This document shows positions 1 through 10,265 of a DNA stretch of 64,000 nucleotides, one piece after another. Position 1 is the first letter of the stretch. Each line of letters starts with the position of its first letter. The notes under the pieces are model-generated. The model did not search any database, had not been told where the DNA came from, and saw nothing but the letters and a program-made list of their open reading frames with translations. Position numbers and translations under genes: made by a program. Origin of the DNA: Artemia franciscana (lineage: Eukaryota; Arthropoda; Branchiopoda; Anostraca; Artemiidae); the NCBI RefSeq assembly GCF_032884065.1, contig NC_088873.1, positions 24,169,558 to 24,233,557 of the forward strand. Direction: 5' to 3'.

Positions 1-1612
1 GTTCGAAGTAATTTTTTTATGTAGCCAGATTAGTATATGTGCGTGTGGCAAACCTCGTTTTTGCCATTCCACTGAGTACATCCAGCATCGCACTGACCCA
101 AACACTTCAAGTTTTATTATGTAGTTTATCAGTGATTTCAACTTTTGCCGGAAGACACGGGCCGTAATGTCATGTCTATGAACCGCCGATTGTCCTTGAA
201 GGAAAAGCTGCAGTATCTCGTCCCAAGATTGATTACATGTAAATGTAATAAATAAATCTGGACGACCATAGAGACGAACATACGCAATAGCATCTTGAGC
301 ATATTCATGTATATGACGGGGACTGCCAGCATATGACGAAGGTAAAATTGTTAATCTTCCAACGTTTGTGGTATTACCGTCATTTATAACTGCATCTCGC
401 AAATGAATGTATTGTTCAGAGCGGAACTTGGTCTGATTCAGGCGGATATATAGCAAACGTTCTGATTCAATTTTAGCATACATATCAACGACGAATTGGT
501 GAAACAATCCACGCCATTTGAAAATATAATTTTCTTCATCCTGCCGAATCATTAGTCTATAGGAATAATAATGCATTGCACTGCATTTCTTATTCATTTC
601 TTTGTTAGTGGCTGGATGCAGCAATTTAATATTAAAGTGATAGCCGTCGGCTCCATCCCAAAAAATGATAGGATATTGTATGGCATCGTAGCATCGATGA
701 GTTTCAGCAATTCTTAACAACTAGGCGTTTCGCTTATGAAGAATAATATCTTGAGGTAAAAACTGATCACCGACCATAACGATTGCCGCTTCGTCGATAG
801 TTGGAGCATTGTATCTACGCACATGTTGGCCAGGAGGCGTTTTGTCAGCGGAAATAACAATTTTATGCGTATCAGTAGGCATCAAATCAATGGCTGTTTT
901 GAACAGACGCACTGAATTATTATTTTCGTGGAAAAGATGTTGCAATTGGGAAACAATTGTCCTTTCAACGTTGGGAGAAATTTCGCAACGTGCATTCAAT
1001 TCAGAATTTCTGTCACTGATGAATTACAATTGTAAAAATTTATGATTCTCGCCTGAGAATGGTAGAAGGGACCCTGCTCTATGATAAATTTGCCCTTTTA
1101 CTTTGAAAGTAGACAAAAATTGATCTGGATTTTCGATTTGGGCTCCAAACGACGTCATTTGGAAACATGAATTTCAAGGCCTTGCAATAGGGACAAATTT
1201 TAGACATAGTCCCGATTTGAACACATTTACTCAAGCTATAATCATCGAATGGGCTGTACGTGAATGCCAGGCGAAAATTTTCAGGTTGCTCTTGTGATTC
1301 CTCGGGACGCTTTCTTTTAATGATTTCTCTTTGAGACGCAAGCCTAATTTCACACTGTTGTTGTGGCTCCTCGGCAAACTTTCTTTTCATACTTTCTCTA
1401 TTAGCCGCAAGCCTGTTTTCATGCTGTTCTTGTGAAACCTCGGCACGATTTCTTTTCTTACTTTCTCTATCAGCCGCAAGTCTTTTTTCATGCTGTTCTT
1501 GTGATTCCTCGGCACACTTTCTTTTCTTACTTTCTCTATCAGCCGCAAGTGTTTTGGCATAGACTCTTCGAGCAGCTTCCTTGGCTGTTGCCATTGTAGG
1601 TTCTTCATTCAT
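1..1612 (-). pseudogene. Helitron Rep/helicase, N-terminal half, broken (left arm copy)
   Basis: N-terminal part of a Helitron rolling-circle transposase (nicks and joins DNA strands during transposition), read right to left and cut by the window edge. Seen: start Met at 1612, four basic 23-residue repeats (core RESKKRKRAEESQEQ), a CPYC pair near 1190, the block DGADGYHFNIK near 640, and the HUH motif PHAHILIWL at about 22-48, whose two His bind the metal in this family. Breaks: about 185 bp missing near 1165 (the ends share TCA), nonsense codons near 1037 (QL*FIS) and at 721-723 (NA*LL). From 720 to base 1 the frame is open. The tyrosine pair and helicase lie outside the window. It is the near-identical reverse complement of 23128-24739. 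Family assignment is firm; it cannot encode the full protein. Confidence 0.88.
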
Positions 1613-1779
1613 TTTACAATTAAAAATTTCTCTTTGAACGATCTTCTTAAATACTTATAATGACGTCAAATACTAAGCCTCGTCATAACAAACATGACGA
1701 CAACTAACTTCATGACGACATACAGCTCAATCCTTATAATGACGTCAGTCGACAGACACACAAACAAACAACTTATTTA
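1613..1779 (-). promoter_or_regulatory. Helitron 5' region with CRE sites and TATA-like box
   Basis: Upstream region of the minus-strand Rep copy. A TATTTAAG box (reverse complement at 1646-1653) lies about 35 bp before the start codon, preceded by a TGACGTCA site at 1661-1668 and further GACGTCA sites to 1750. The same order recurs upstream of every coding copy here. The element's TC end is lost because another Helitron starts at 1780. Promoter function is inferred. Confidence 0.5.
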
Positions 1780-2218
1780 TCTATATATATAAAAATAAGT
1801 TGTCTGTCTGTGGATGGATGGATGGATGGATCAGGTGACGTCACCTGAAAAAACTGGATCAGGTGACGTCAAAACTGAAAAAACTAAAAAAAGGCAAAAA
1901 CTACAAAAAAAACTAAAAACTAATAAAAAAAATAAAAAAGCTAAAAAACTAAAAAACTATAAAGGTAAAAACCAATAAAAAACAAAAAAAAACTGAAAAA
2001 ACTAAAAAAAGGCAAAAACTACAAAAAAAACTAAAAACTAATAAAAAAGTAAAAAAGCTAAAAAACTAAAAAAACTAAAAAAACTAAAAAAAGGTAAAAA
2101 ACTAAAAAAAATAAAAAATAAAAAAAAAACTAAAAAAAAGGAAAAAAACTGAAAAATAAGCTAAAATAAAGGTAAAAACCAATAAAAAACTAAAAAAAAA
2201 AGGGAAAAACTAATGAAT

Positions 2219-2595
2219 GACGACCGGGACACAGGGAATATAAATGACGACCGGGACACAGGGACACAACTACAACGGGGACACCGGGGGAAACAGGGGG
2301 ATATAAATGACGACCGGGACAAAAAAACTAAAAAGAAAAAAAACCTAAAAACTAATAAAAAAACTAAAAAATCTAAAAATCTAAATAAGCTAAAAAAGAA
2401 AAAAAAAGGAAAAAAATAAAGGAGAAAAACAAAACTAAAAAACGAATGTATATACAGACCGGGACACTGGGATACAAATGACGACCAGGACCCGGGACAC
2501 AGGGAATATAAATGACGACCGGGACACAGGGACACAACTACAACGGGGACACCGGGGGAAACAGGGGGATGTAAATGACGACCGGGACACCGGGA
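2219..2595 (+). repeat. GACCGGGACACAGGG minisatellite with A-rich interruption
   Basis: Units of about 24-27 bp built on GACCGGGACACAGGGAATAT plus AAATGAC, and a longer variant with ACAACTACAACGGGGACACC. Present at 2219-2310 and 2455-2595, separated by a CTAAAAA-type tract. The same units occur in almost every N1-type element of the window. Confidence 0.8.
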
Positions 2596-2875
2596 CAGGG
2601 AATGGTCGATTAGCAATCACCATCAACAAAGCTCAAGGGCAATCATTAGAATCATGAGGTATAGATCTGAATACAGATTGTTTTCCCATGGACCATTATA
2701 TGTTGCATGTTCAAGAGTCGGTAAACCTGACAATCTATTTATATGCAAAGACAATGGGACAGCAAAGAATGTTGTATATTCGCAAGTTTTACGTAGTTAA
2801 AACCATATATATATATCTATCTATATTCACAGGTGGGACATAGGGACACAACTGCAATGGCGCGTAACTATTATG

Positions 2876-2976
2876 GCGCGTAACGACTTACGCGCGCGGG
2901 GGGGCTTGGGGGGGGGCGCGAAGCGCCCCCACCAACTAGGTGTTGGGGTGGCGCGAAGCGCCACCCCAACAGCTAG
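2876..2976 (+). terminator. Helitron 3' terminus with three hairpins and two CTAG ends
   Basis: Three successive perfect inverted repeats: GCGCGTAA-CGAC-TTACGCGC (2876-2895), GGGGGCGC-GAA-GCGCCCCC (2912-2930) followed by ACCAACTAG (CTAG at 2936-2939), and GTTGGGGTGGCGC-GAA-GCGCCACCCCAAC (2942-2970) followed by AGCTAG (CTAG at 2973-2976). The last is the functional-looking Helitron 3' end. The middle one looks like a second, internal end signal. Confidence 0.75.

Positions 2977-2978
<2 letters not shown>

Positions 2979-3054
<76 letters not shown>
2979..3054. repeat. (AT)n tract between two Helitron 3' ends
   Basis: About 76 bp of TA dinucleotides with plus-strand CTAG on its left (2973-2976) and minus-strand CTAG on its right (3055-3058), so two Helitron 3' ends face each other across it. 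Confidence 0.95.
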
Positions 3055-3055
<1 letters not shown>

Positions 3056-3362
3056 TAGCTGTTGGGGTGGCGCTTCGCGCCACCCCAACACCTAGATGGT
3101 GGGGCGCTTCGCCCCCCCCCAAGCCCCCCCCGCGCGCGTAAGACGTTACGTGCCATATTAGTTACGCGCCATTGTAGTTGTGTCCCTGTGTCTTACCTGT
3201 GAATATAGATAGATTTATATATGTGTTTCAAACTACGTAAAAATTGCGAATATACAACATTCTTGGCTTTCCCATTGTCTGTCCATATACAAGGCCGTAT
3301 GTACTAATAATGACGTCATGTGCAAACGCTCTTTTTACAAACAAACAAACATGCATACACAC
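3055..3362 (-). mobile_element. B-type short Helitron, 5' end clipped
   Basis: Minus-strand 3' end (CTAG 3055-3058, terminal hairpin, second GC-rich hairpin, GCGCGTAA repeats) followed leftward to rightward by the B-element body with TGACGTCA and the TTTGTTTG run. The last bases of the usual start, TCTATATAAAAACGAG, are missing: at 3363 it runs straight into another 3'-end fragment. Confidence 0.75.
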
Positions 3363-3566
3363 AAGCGCCACCCCAACACCTAGTTGGTGGGGCGCTTCGC
3401 GCCCCCCCAAGCCCCCCCGCGCGCGTAAGTCGTTACGCGCCATATTAGTTACGCGCCATTGTAGTTGTGTCCCTGTGTCCCACCTGTGAATATAGATAGA
3501 TTTATATATGTGTTTCAAACTACGTAAAAATTGCGAATATACAACATTCTTGGCTTTCCCATTGAG
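3363..3566 (-). mobile_element. Helitron 3'-end fragment
   Basis: Minus-strand copy of the last 200 bp of a B or N1 element, starting inside the terminal hairpin (no outer CTAG) and ending at TTTACGTAGTTTG. Joined at 3567 to helicase coding sequence by an abrupt junction after CTTTCCCATTG. Confidence 0.65.
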
Positions 3567-4302
3567 CTTTGTTAATGGTGATTGCATATGCTAATCGAAT
3601 TGGGAATTGCAATCTTTTAAATTGAAAAGGCAGATCCGTTGGAATCATGGGAATGCGAGGAATAAGAACAGGCTCACCCTCAAAAGGCCCTGTCAGGATT
3701 GTGGCCTCTATTAGGTTTTCCATTGTTTTTTTTACGGCAAGTCGAGTGCCATTGCAAAGCTTTGGTGGGTTTATATTTCTTAAAAGTATTATTGGTACGC
3801 CTATTTTTAGTTGTAGCACGTGTGGTGGAAACCCTGAAAGATCTATGGAATTTAAAAATTCAGATGGATAATTAACCGCTTCATTTGGTTCCAAAACTGT
3901 GTCGACTGACTTGTAAAGGACTGCCTGGTCTTGAATCTTGGTCAAAACAATATTGTTGATTTCGTGGACGTCTATATTTTTGGGTGCGAGAATCGCTCTT
4001 TCACTTAGCCATTTATTATTTTTATAATTTTTTAGAATATTCGGAAATACTTTTTCAATCAATTCATTTTTGGACGTCACTAAATTACAGAAATCAGCAG
4101 GTAGTTGTATACGTCCTGAAATTGAGTCTACTGGGAGCTTTCCGTTTCCCATTGCCAGCAATTGATCTGAAAATGTTTGACCAGAGTCATCGTTTTGCAA
4201 TCGGACACGCATATTTGTAGTTAATTTTAATGTTTTCACGTGTGCCCATAGATAGATTGTCAGGTTTACCGACTCTTGAACATGCAACGCATAATGGTCC
4301 AT
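3520..4302 (-). pseudogene. Helitron PIF1-type helicase C-terminal part, chimeric open frame
   Basis: Open frame of 260 codons. Residues about 19-250 match the C-terminal third of the Helitron helicase: TTNMRVRL (motif IV region), a long linker with LPADFCNLV and [13 protein letters not shown], then [10 protein letters not shown] and AITINKAQ (motif V). It stops before GQS and [11 protein letters not shown], where a fragment of element 3' end is fused (ending CCIFAIFT). The N-terminus (MDHYALHVQESVNL) is itself the out-of-frame reading of another helicase 3' end, joined near 4250 at GATAGATTGTC. No Walker motifs, so it cannot be an active helicase. Copies at 19896-20478 (same strand) and 20516-21226 (opposite strand). 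Confidence 0.8.
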
Positions 4303-4570
4303 GGGAAAACAATACGTATTCAGATCTATACCTCATGATTCTATTTATTGCCCTTGAGCTTTGTTGATGGTGATTGCTAATCGACCATTTCCTTTGCTGC
4401 TTTCGTCATTTATATATCCCCCTGTGCCCCCCGGCGTCCCCGTTCTAGTTGTGTCCCTGTGTCCGGGTCGTTATTTATATTCCCTGTGTCCCCGTCGTCA
4501 TTTGTGTCCCGGTGTCCCAGTCTGTGATTTCTATTTGAGTGTCCCGGGCGTCATTTATATTCGTCAGGAT
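4259..4570 (-). mobile_element. N1-type Helitron fragment: helicase tail plus minisatellite
   Basis: Minus-strand relic: helicase 3' coding end (CATGGACCATTATG region, 4259-4380) followed by degenerate GGGACACAGGG-type minisatellite units to about 4565. No terminal hairpin or 5' end is present. Confidence 0.6.
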
Positions 4571-4775
4571 ATTGTAGGGCATCGTAGCATCGATGAGTTT
4601 AAGCAATTCTTGTCAACTGATTGTTTCGCCTATAAAGAATATTATGTCGAGGTAAGAACTGATCACCGACCACAACGATTGCCACTTTGCTGATAGTTGA
4701 TTATCAGGAGGCATCAATTCGATTGCTGTTTTTAAGCAGAAGCACTAAATTATTATTTTTGTGGAAAAGATGATA
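4570..4775 (-). pseudogene. Diverged Rep fragment
   Basis: Decayed piece of the Rep region just upstream of DGADGYHFNIK; the reverse strand still aligns with the stretch around GDQFLPQDIIL and HKRNA of the better copies (721-900). It contains indels and stops. It is more diverged than the other copies, so probably an older insertion. Confidence 0.55.
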
Positions 4776-4863
4776 TATATAAATATATATATATATTTTC
4801 TTTTTAGTTTTTTTGTAGTTTTTACCTTTTTTAGATTTTTTCTTCTTTTGTATTAATGCTAAG

Positions 4864-4937
4864 GCCAAGGTTCAAACCTGGAGTCTCTCGGACCTAGAAC
4901 CTGAAACATAACGCTTTACCAACTCAGCTACTTCGGC
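4864..4937 (-). ncRNA. tRNA-like module (74 nt) in a Helitron derivative
   Basis: On the minus strand, 74 nt starting GCCGAAG and ending CCTTGGC, which pair at 6 of 7 acceptor positions (one G-T included). A-box-like TAGCTGAGTTGG and B-box-like GGTTTGAACC stand at tRNA positions, and a 3-bp D stem (GCT/AGC) forms. I cannot fold a good anticodon arm, so this is a tRNA-derived or SINE-like sequence, not a clear working tRNA. The same 74-nt module recurs at 42857 and 43434. Confidence 0.55.
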
Positions 4938-5290
4938 GTGAATATATTCGTTTTGAGCAGCTTCCTCGGGTGTTGCCATTGTAGGTTCTTCAGGCATTTT
5001 ACAATTAGAAATTTCTCTTTCAACGGTCTTCTTACAATTAAAAATTTGTCTTTGAACGATATTCTTAAATACCTGTGTCCTGGTCGTCATTTATATTGCC
5101 TGTGTCCCGGTCGTCATTTGTGTCCCGGTATCCCAGTCTGTAATTTCTCCTTGAGTGTCCCGGTCGTTATTTATATTCCCTCTGTCCCGGTCGTCATTTG
5201 TGTCCCGGTCTGTAATTTCTCTTTGAGTGTTTTTTCTTTTTAGTATTTTTTAGTTTTTTACATTTTTTTTTTCAGTTTTCTTTTTCTTCT
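4938..5290 (-). mobile_element. Helitron derivative remnants: leader, minisatellite, T-rich tract
   Basis: Contains a short piece of a Rep-type N-terminus (EEPTMATPEEAAQ in reverse, about 4950-5000), two copies of an ATTTCTCTTTCAA-type leader, GGGACACAGGG minisatellite units (5075-5235) and a T-rich tract (5236-5290). A near-identical arrangement lies at 26915-27240. Confidence 0.6.
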
Positions 5291-5641
5291 TTATTTTTCA
5301 GCTTCACTATGAAATACATATCGCCGAACCTTTGTTTTTTTAACTAAAATCTGGTAGGCATTGATGACCTTATCCAAGTCAATATCCCAAACCCAATCAT
5401 CATCGCTATCATTTTCAGTTTTGATATGTTTTGACTCTCGCTGTCCAGGTGGATCTTCATCTAACTGCGCGGTTTTGCGTTCTTTAGCCTCAAGCCTGTT
5501 TCCTTGCTGTTCTCTTGATTCTTCGGCACGCTTTCTTTTCTGACTTTCTCTATCAGCAGCAAGTTTTTTGGCATAGACTCTTTGAGCATCTTCATCGGCT
5601 TTTGCCATTGTAAGTTCATCAGTCATTTTAAACTTAAACAT
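5291..5641 (-). CDS. Short Helitron-borne ORF with conserved WVWD/LDKVINAYQ tail
   Basis: Intact 116-codon frame. Residues 1-50 match the start of the Helitron Rep protein (MFKFKMTDELTM..., one basic repeat RESQKRKRAEES). Then it departs: KERKTAQLDEDPPGQRESK, an acidic stretch NDSDDD, and the tail WVWDIDLDKVINAYQ followed by basic KKTKVRRYV. The N-terminus is highly charged and probably helical; KRKR could be a nuclear signal. It has the same upstream CRE/TATTTAAG region as the Rep copies. Related ORFs at 27333, 40877 and 43872 keep the tail best. I recognise no domain; function unknown. Start chosen because it matches the Rep start in other copies. Confidence 0.65.
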   Translation of the reverse strand: MFKFKMTDELTMAKADEDAQRVYAKKLAADRESQKRKRAEESREQQGNRLEAKERKTAQLDEDPPGQRESKHIKTENDSDDDWVWDIDLDKVINAYQILVKKTKVRRYVFHSEAEK

Positions 5642-5796
5642 TAATAGATTTCTACGTGAACATATATGTCTTAAATATCTTTAATGACGTCACCGTCATA
5701 GCAAAAATGACGACAACTAACTTCATGACGCCAGTCGACACCGAAACATGACGTCACCTGATCCACAGACAGACAACTTATTTTTATATATATAGA
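5642..5796 (-). promoter_or_regulatory. Helitron 5' end and CRE/TATA-like region
   Basis: TATTTAAG (reverse at 5670-5677) and TGACGTCA (5685-5692) precede the short ORF, followed by further GACGTCA sites and the element's 5' terminus (TCTATATATATAAAAATAAG on the minus strand, ending at 5796). This defines the left-facing element that carries 5291-5641. Confidence 0.55.
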
Positions 5797-5926
5797 TAGA
5801 TATAATTCTAAAATTGTCAGGTAATTTTCTATTTTGAAATAAAAACTAAAAATTATTGCTCAGACAACATAAATATTTTTGATATTTACATAATAGCTTT
5901 AGTGGTTCTGGACTGAAAACTAAATA
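5797..5926. other. Short unassigned AT-rich stretch
   Basis: About 130 bp with no terminal signal or coding similarity that I can recognise, between a Helitron 5' end and a helicase fragment. Confidence 0.4.
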
Positions 5927-6060
5927 TGCTAATCAAATTGGGAATTGCATTCTTTTAGGTTGAAAAGGCAGATCCATTGGAATCGTGAGAATGCGTGGAA
6001 TAAGAAAAGCCTCACCCTCAAAAGGCCCTGTCAAGATTGTTGCCTCTATTACGTTATAAC
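5927..6060 (-). pseudogene. Diverged helicase fragment
   Basis: Minus-strand piece around ILTGPFEGE and LPFQPKRMQFPI, matching the linker before helicase motif V. It is truncated at both ends and carries substitutions not shared by other copies. Confidence 0.65.
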
Positions 6061-8097
<2,037 letters not shown>

Positions 8098-8659
8098 TAG
8101 TTTTTTTTTTTTTACTTATGTCCTGGTCGTCATTTATACTCCCTGTGTCCCGGTGCTTTGTTGATTGCTAATCGAACATTCCTTTTGTCCTGGTCGCTTT
8201 CTCTTTGAGTGTCGTCATTTATTAGTTTTTTCCTTTTTTTTTTAGTTTTTTATTGGTTTTTACCTTTATTTTAGCTTATTTTTCAGTTTTTTCCTTTTTT
8301 TTAGTTTTTTTTTATTTTTTATTTTTTTTAGTTTTTTACCTTTATTTAGTTTTTTTAGTTTTTTTAGTTTTTTAGCTTTTTTACTTTTTTTATTAGTTTT
8401 TAGTTTTTTTTTGTAGTTTTTGCCTTTTTTTAGTTTTTTCAGTTTTTTTTTTAGTTTTTTATTGGTTTTTACCTTTATAGTTTTTTTAGTTTTTTAGCTT
8501 TTTTATTTTTTTTATTAGTTTTTAGTTTTTTTTGTAGTTTTTGCCTTTTTTTAGTTTTTTTCAGTTTTGACGTCACCTAATCCAGTTTTTTCAGGTGACG
8601 TCACCTGACACATCCATCCATCCATCCACAGACAGACAACTTATTTTTATATATATAGA
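8098..8659 (-). mobile_element. N1-type Helitron, 5' part only
   Basis: A second minus-strand copy directly behind 6894-8097: minisatellite trace, T-rich array, CAGGTGACGTCACCTG and 5' terminus at 8659. It has no 3' hairpin, so it is truncated or part of a tandem pair. Confidence 0.7.
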
Positions 8660-8689
8660 TAGATATATATATATATATATATATATATC

Positions 8690-8720
<31 letters not shown>

Positions 8721-8822
8721 TTTTACTGCAATAGCATATCCCAAGCATATATATAGTTGGGTCCCGGCCGGGCCCCAGCACGGTACGTGCCAGGTTTCTA
8801 TATATGGATTCTCATTGTCCCT
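8660..8822. repeat. (AT)n tract and dispersed 105-bp unit, copy 2
   Basis: TA dinucleotides (8660-8715) followed by the unit also seen at 6561-6666, from AGTTTTTTACTGCAATAGCA to ATTGTCCC (8716-8822). Confidence 0.75.
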
Positions 8823-10040
8823 TTTTTTTCTATTGCAATTTTTTTCAAAGATATTCGATTATTAAAGTAAGTCCAATTTCAAACAATGATATCTACTAAG
8901 CTTCAAGGTTTTTTATATTTTACCTTGTTTTTTAATTTTAATTTTTTTCCTTTTTAGTTTTTCCTGTTTTTTAGTTACTTTTTATTTTTAGTTTTTTTTA
9001 GTTATTTACATTTTTTTAGTTTTTTCTTCTTTTTCCTCTGATATACTCTGGTAATTCCTCGGCACGACTTTTATTTTTTACTTTCTCTTTCAGCTGCAAG
9101 CCAGGTTTCGCGTTACTCTTGTAATATTCGACACGCTTTCTTTTGGTAATTTCTCTCTGAAGCCGTGATGACGAACATGACGTCAATTATAGATTTTCTT
9201 CTTTTTTGTCAGTTTTTTCCTTTTTCAGTATTTTTTTTTCGACACCATATTTAATATGACGTCATATCATGTTCTTTAGTAGTTTTTTGTTTTTTTGGTT
9301 TTTTCTTTTTATTTTTTTATTTTTAGTATTTTTTAGTTTCTTCCTTTTTAGTTTTTTTTCTTTTTTTAGTTTTTTCTTTTTTTCTTTTCTTTTTCTTTTG
9401 TATTTTTTAGTTTTTTACCTAATTTAGGTTTTTTCCGTTTGCTTTTTTTTCTTTTTTAGTTTTTTCTAGTTTTTGTCTTTTATTTTAGTTGTTTTTAGTA
9501 GTTTTTTTTCTTTTTTATTTTTTTTTTGTTTTGTTTTTTTAGTTTGTTTTTAGTTTTTCTTTTTTCTTTTTAGTTTTTTAACTTTTTTAAAATGAATCTT
9601 TTTTAATTATTTTTCTTTTTTATTTTATTTCTCTCTTAGTCTTTTTTCTTTTTTTTCGTTTTCTTTTTCTTTAGTTTTGTCTTTTTTTTAGTTTTAGTTT
9701 TTTTAGTTTTTTCTTTTTTATTTTTTCCTTTCTTTTTATTTTCTTATTTTTTCTTTTTTTTTATTTTCCTTGTCTTTAGTTTTTTTTTCTTTTTTGTGTT
9801 ATTTCTTTTTTAGTTTTTTCTTCTTTTAGTTTCTTCTTTTCTTTTCTTTTTTCTTAATTTTTAGTTGTTTTTTGTCTTGTTTTTTATCAATTTTTTTTAG
9901 TTTTTTTAGTGTTTTTTCCTATTTTTAGTTTTCTTTTAGTTTTTTTCATTATTTTTGTAAAAGACAGTTTTTAATTTTTTTTAAGTTCTTTTTATATATT
10001 GACGTCATACTTAGTGACAGACAGACGGACGGGCAGACAC
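8823..10040. repeat. Degenerate T-rich (TTTTTAG) low-complexity tract
   Basis: About 1.2 kb dominated by runs of T with scattered AG, resembling a decayed CTAAAAA array of the Helitron N1 elements. It contains two TGACGTCA-type sites (about 9180 and 9260) and a Rep repeat relic (9045-9170). No gene seen. Confidence 0.6.
9045..9170 (-). pseudogene. Relic of Rep N-terminal repeats
   Basis: Minus-strand sequence encodes one and a half diverged copies of the basic 23-residue repeat (around LAAERE and RAEELPE), with stops. Isolated within T-rich sequence. Confidence 0.55.
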
Positions 10041-10044
10041 TACA

Positions 10045-10054
10045 TTTATCTTCT

Positions 10055-10086
<32 letters not shown>
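10045..10086. repeat. (TCTA)n microsatellite at a Helitron 5' end
   Basis: About ten TCTA units leading straight into the TC of the element that starts at 10087. Confidence 0.85.
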
Positions 10087-10091
<5 letters not shown>

Positions 10092-10265
10092 ATATATAAA
10101 AATAAGTTGTCTGTCTGTGTGTCTGTCTGTGGATCAGGTGACGTCATGTTTCTGTGTTGACTGACGTCATGAAATTAGTTGTCGTCATTTTTGCTTTGAC
10201 GGTGACGTCATTCAAGATATTTAAGACAAATATTCACGTAGAAATCTATTAATGTTTAAGTTTCA
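10087..10265 (+). promoter_or_regulatory. Helitron 5' end and CRE/TATA-like upstream region
   Basis: Starts A|TCTATATATATAAAAATAAG, then CAGGTGACGTCA, TGACGTCAT (about 10162), TGACGTCA at 10203-10210 and TATTTAAG at 10218-10225, about 30 bp ahead of the usual ATG at 10252. In this copy that ATG gives only MFKFQ then stop; the next ATG (10266) opens the frame. Promoter role is inferred from position and recurrence. Confidence 0.55.

Larger units (their letters stand above)
1780..2976 (+). mobile_element. Non-autonomous Helitron, N1 type, complete ends
   Basis: Complete 1197-bp element. The 5' end is TCTATATATATAAAAATAAG preceded by A; the 3' end is a 13-bp-stem hairpin (2942-2970, loop GAA) followed by AG and CTAG, then T. 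That is the Helitron signature (A|TC...CTRR|T). Contents in order: CAGGTGACGTCACCTG palindrome, A-rich CTAAAAA array (about 1870-2210, again 2315-2440), GACCGGGACACAGGG minisatellite, about 200 bp of the end of the helicase frame (from about 2605, frame-broken), then three GC-rich hairpins. It makes no transposase and would need a relative in trans. It abuts the 5' end of the minus-strand Rep copy and is followed by an (AT)n tract. Confidence 0.88.

Noticed and set aside
809..1045. Plus-strand frame of 78 codons
   Set aside because: Antisense shadow of the minus-strand Rep frame; a mirror frame appears on the other arm.
2213..2419. Lys-rich frame NKKTKKSKN next to the minisatellite
   Set aside because: Translation of the CTAAAAA array; frame changes between copies.
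2790..3240. Possible CRISPR array from repeated GC-rich hairpins
   Set aside because: Repeats are element ends, not evenly spaced, with no unique spacers; the sequence is eukaryotic.
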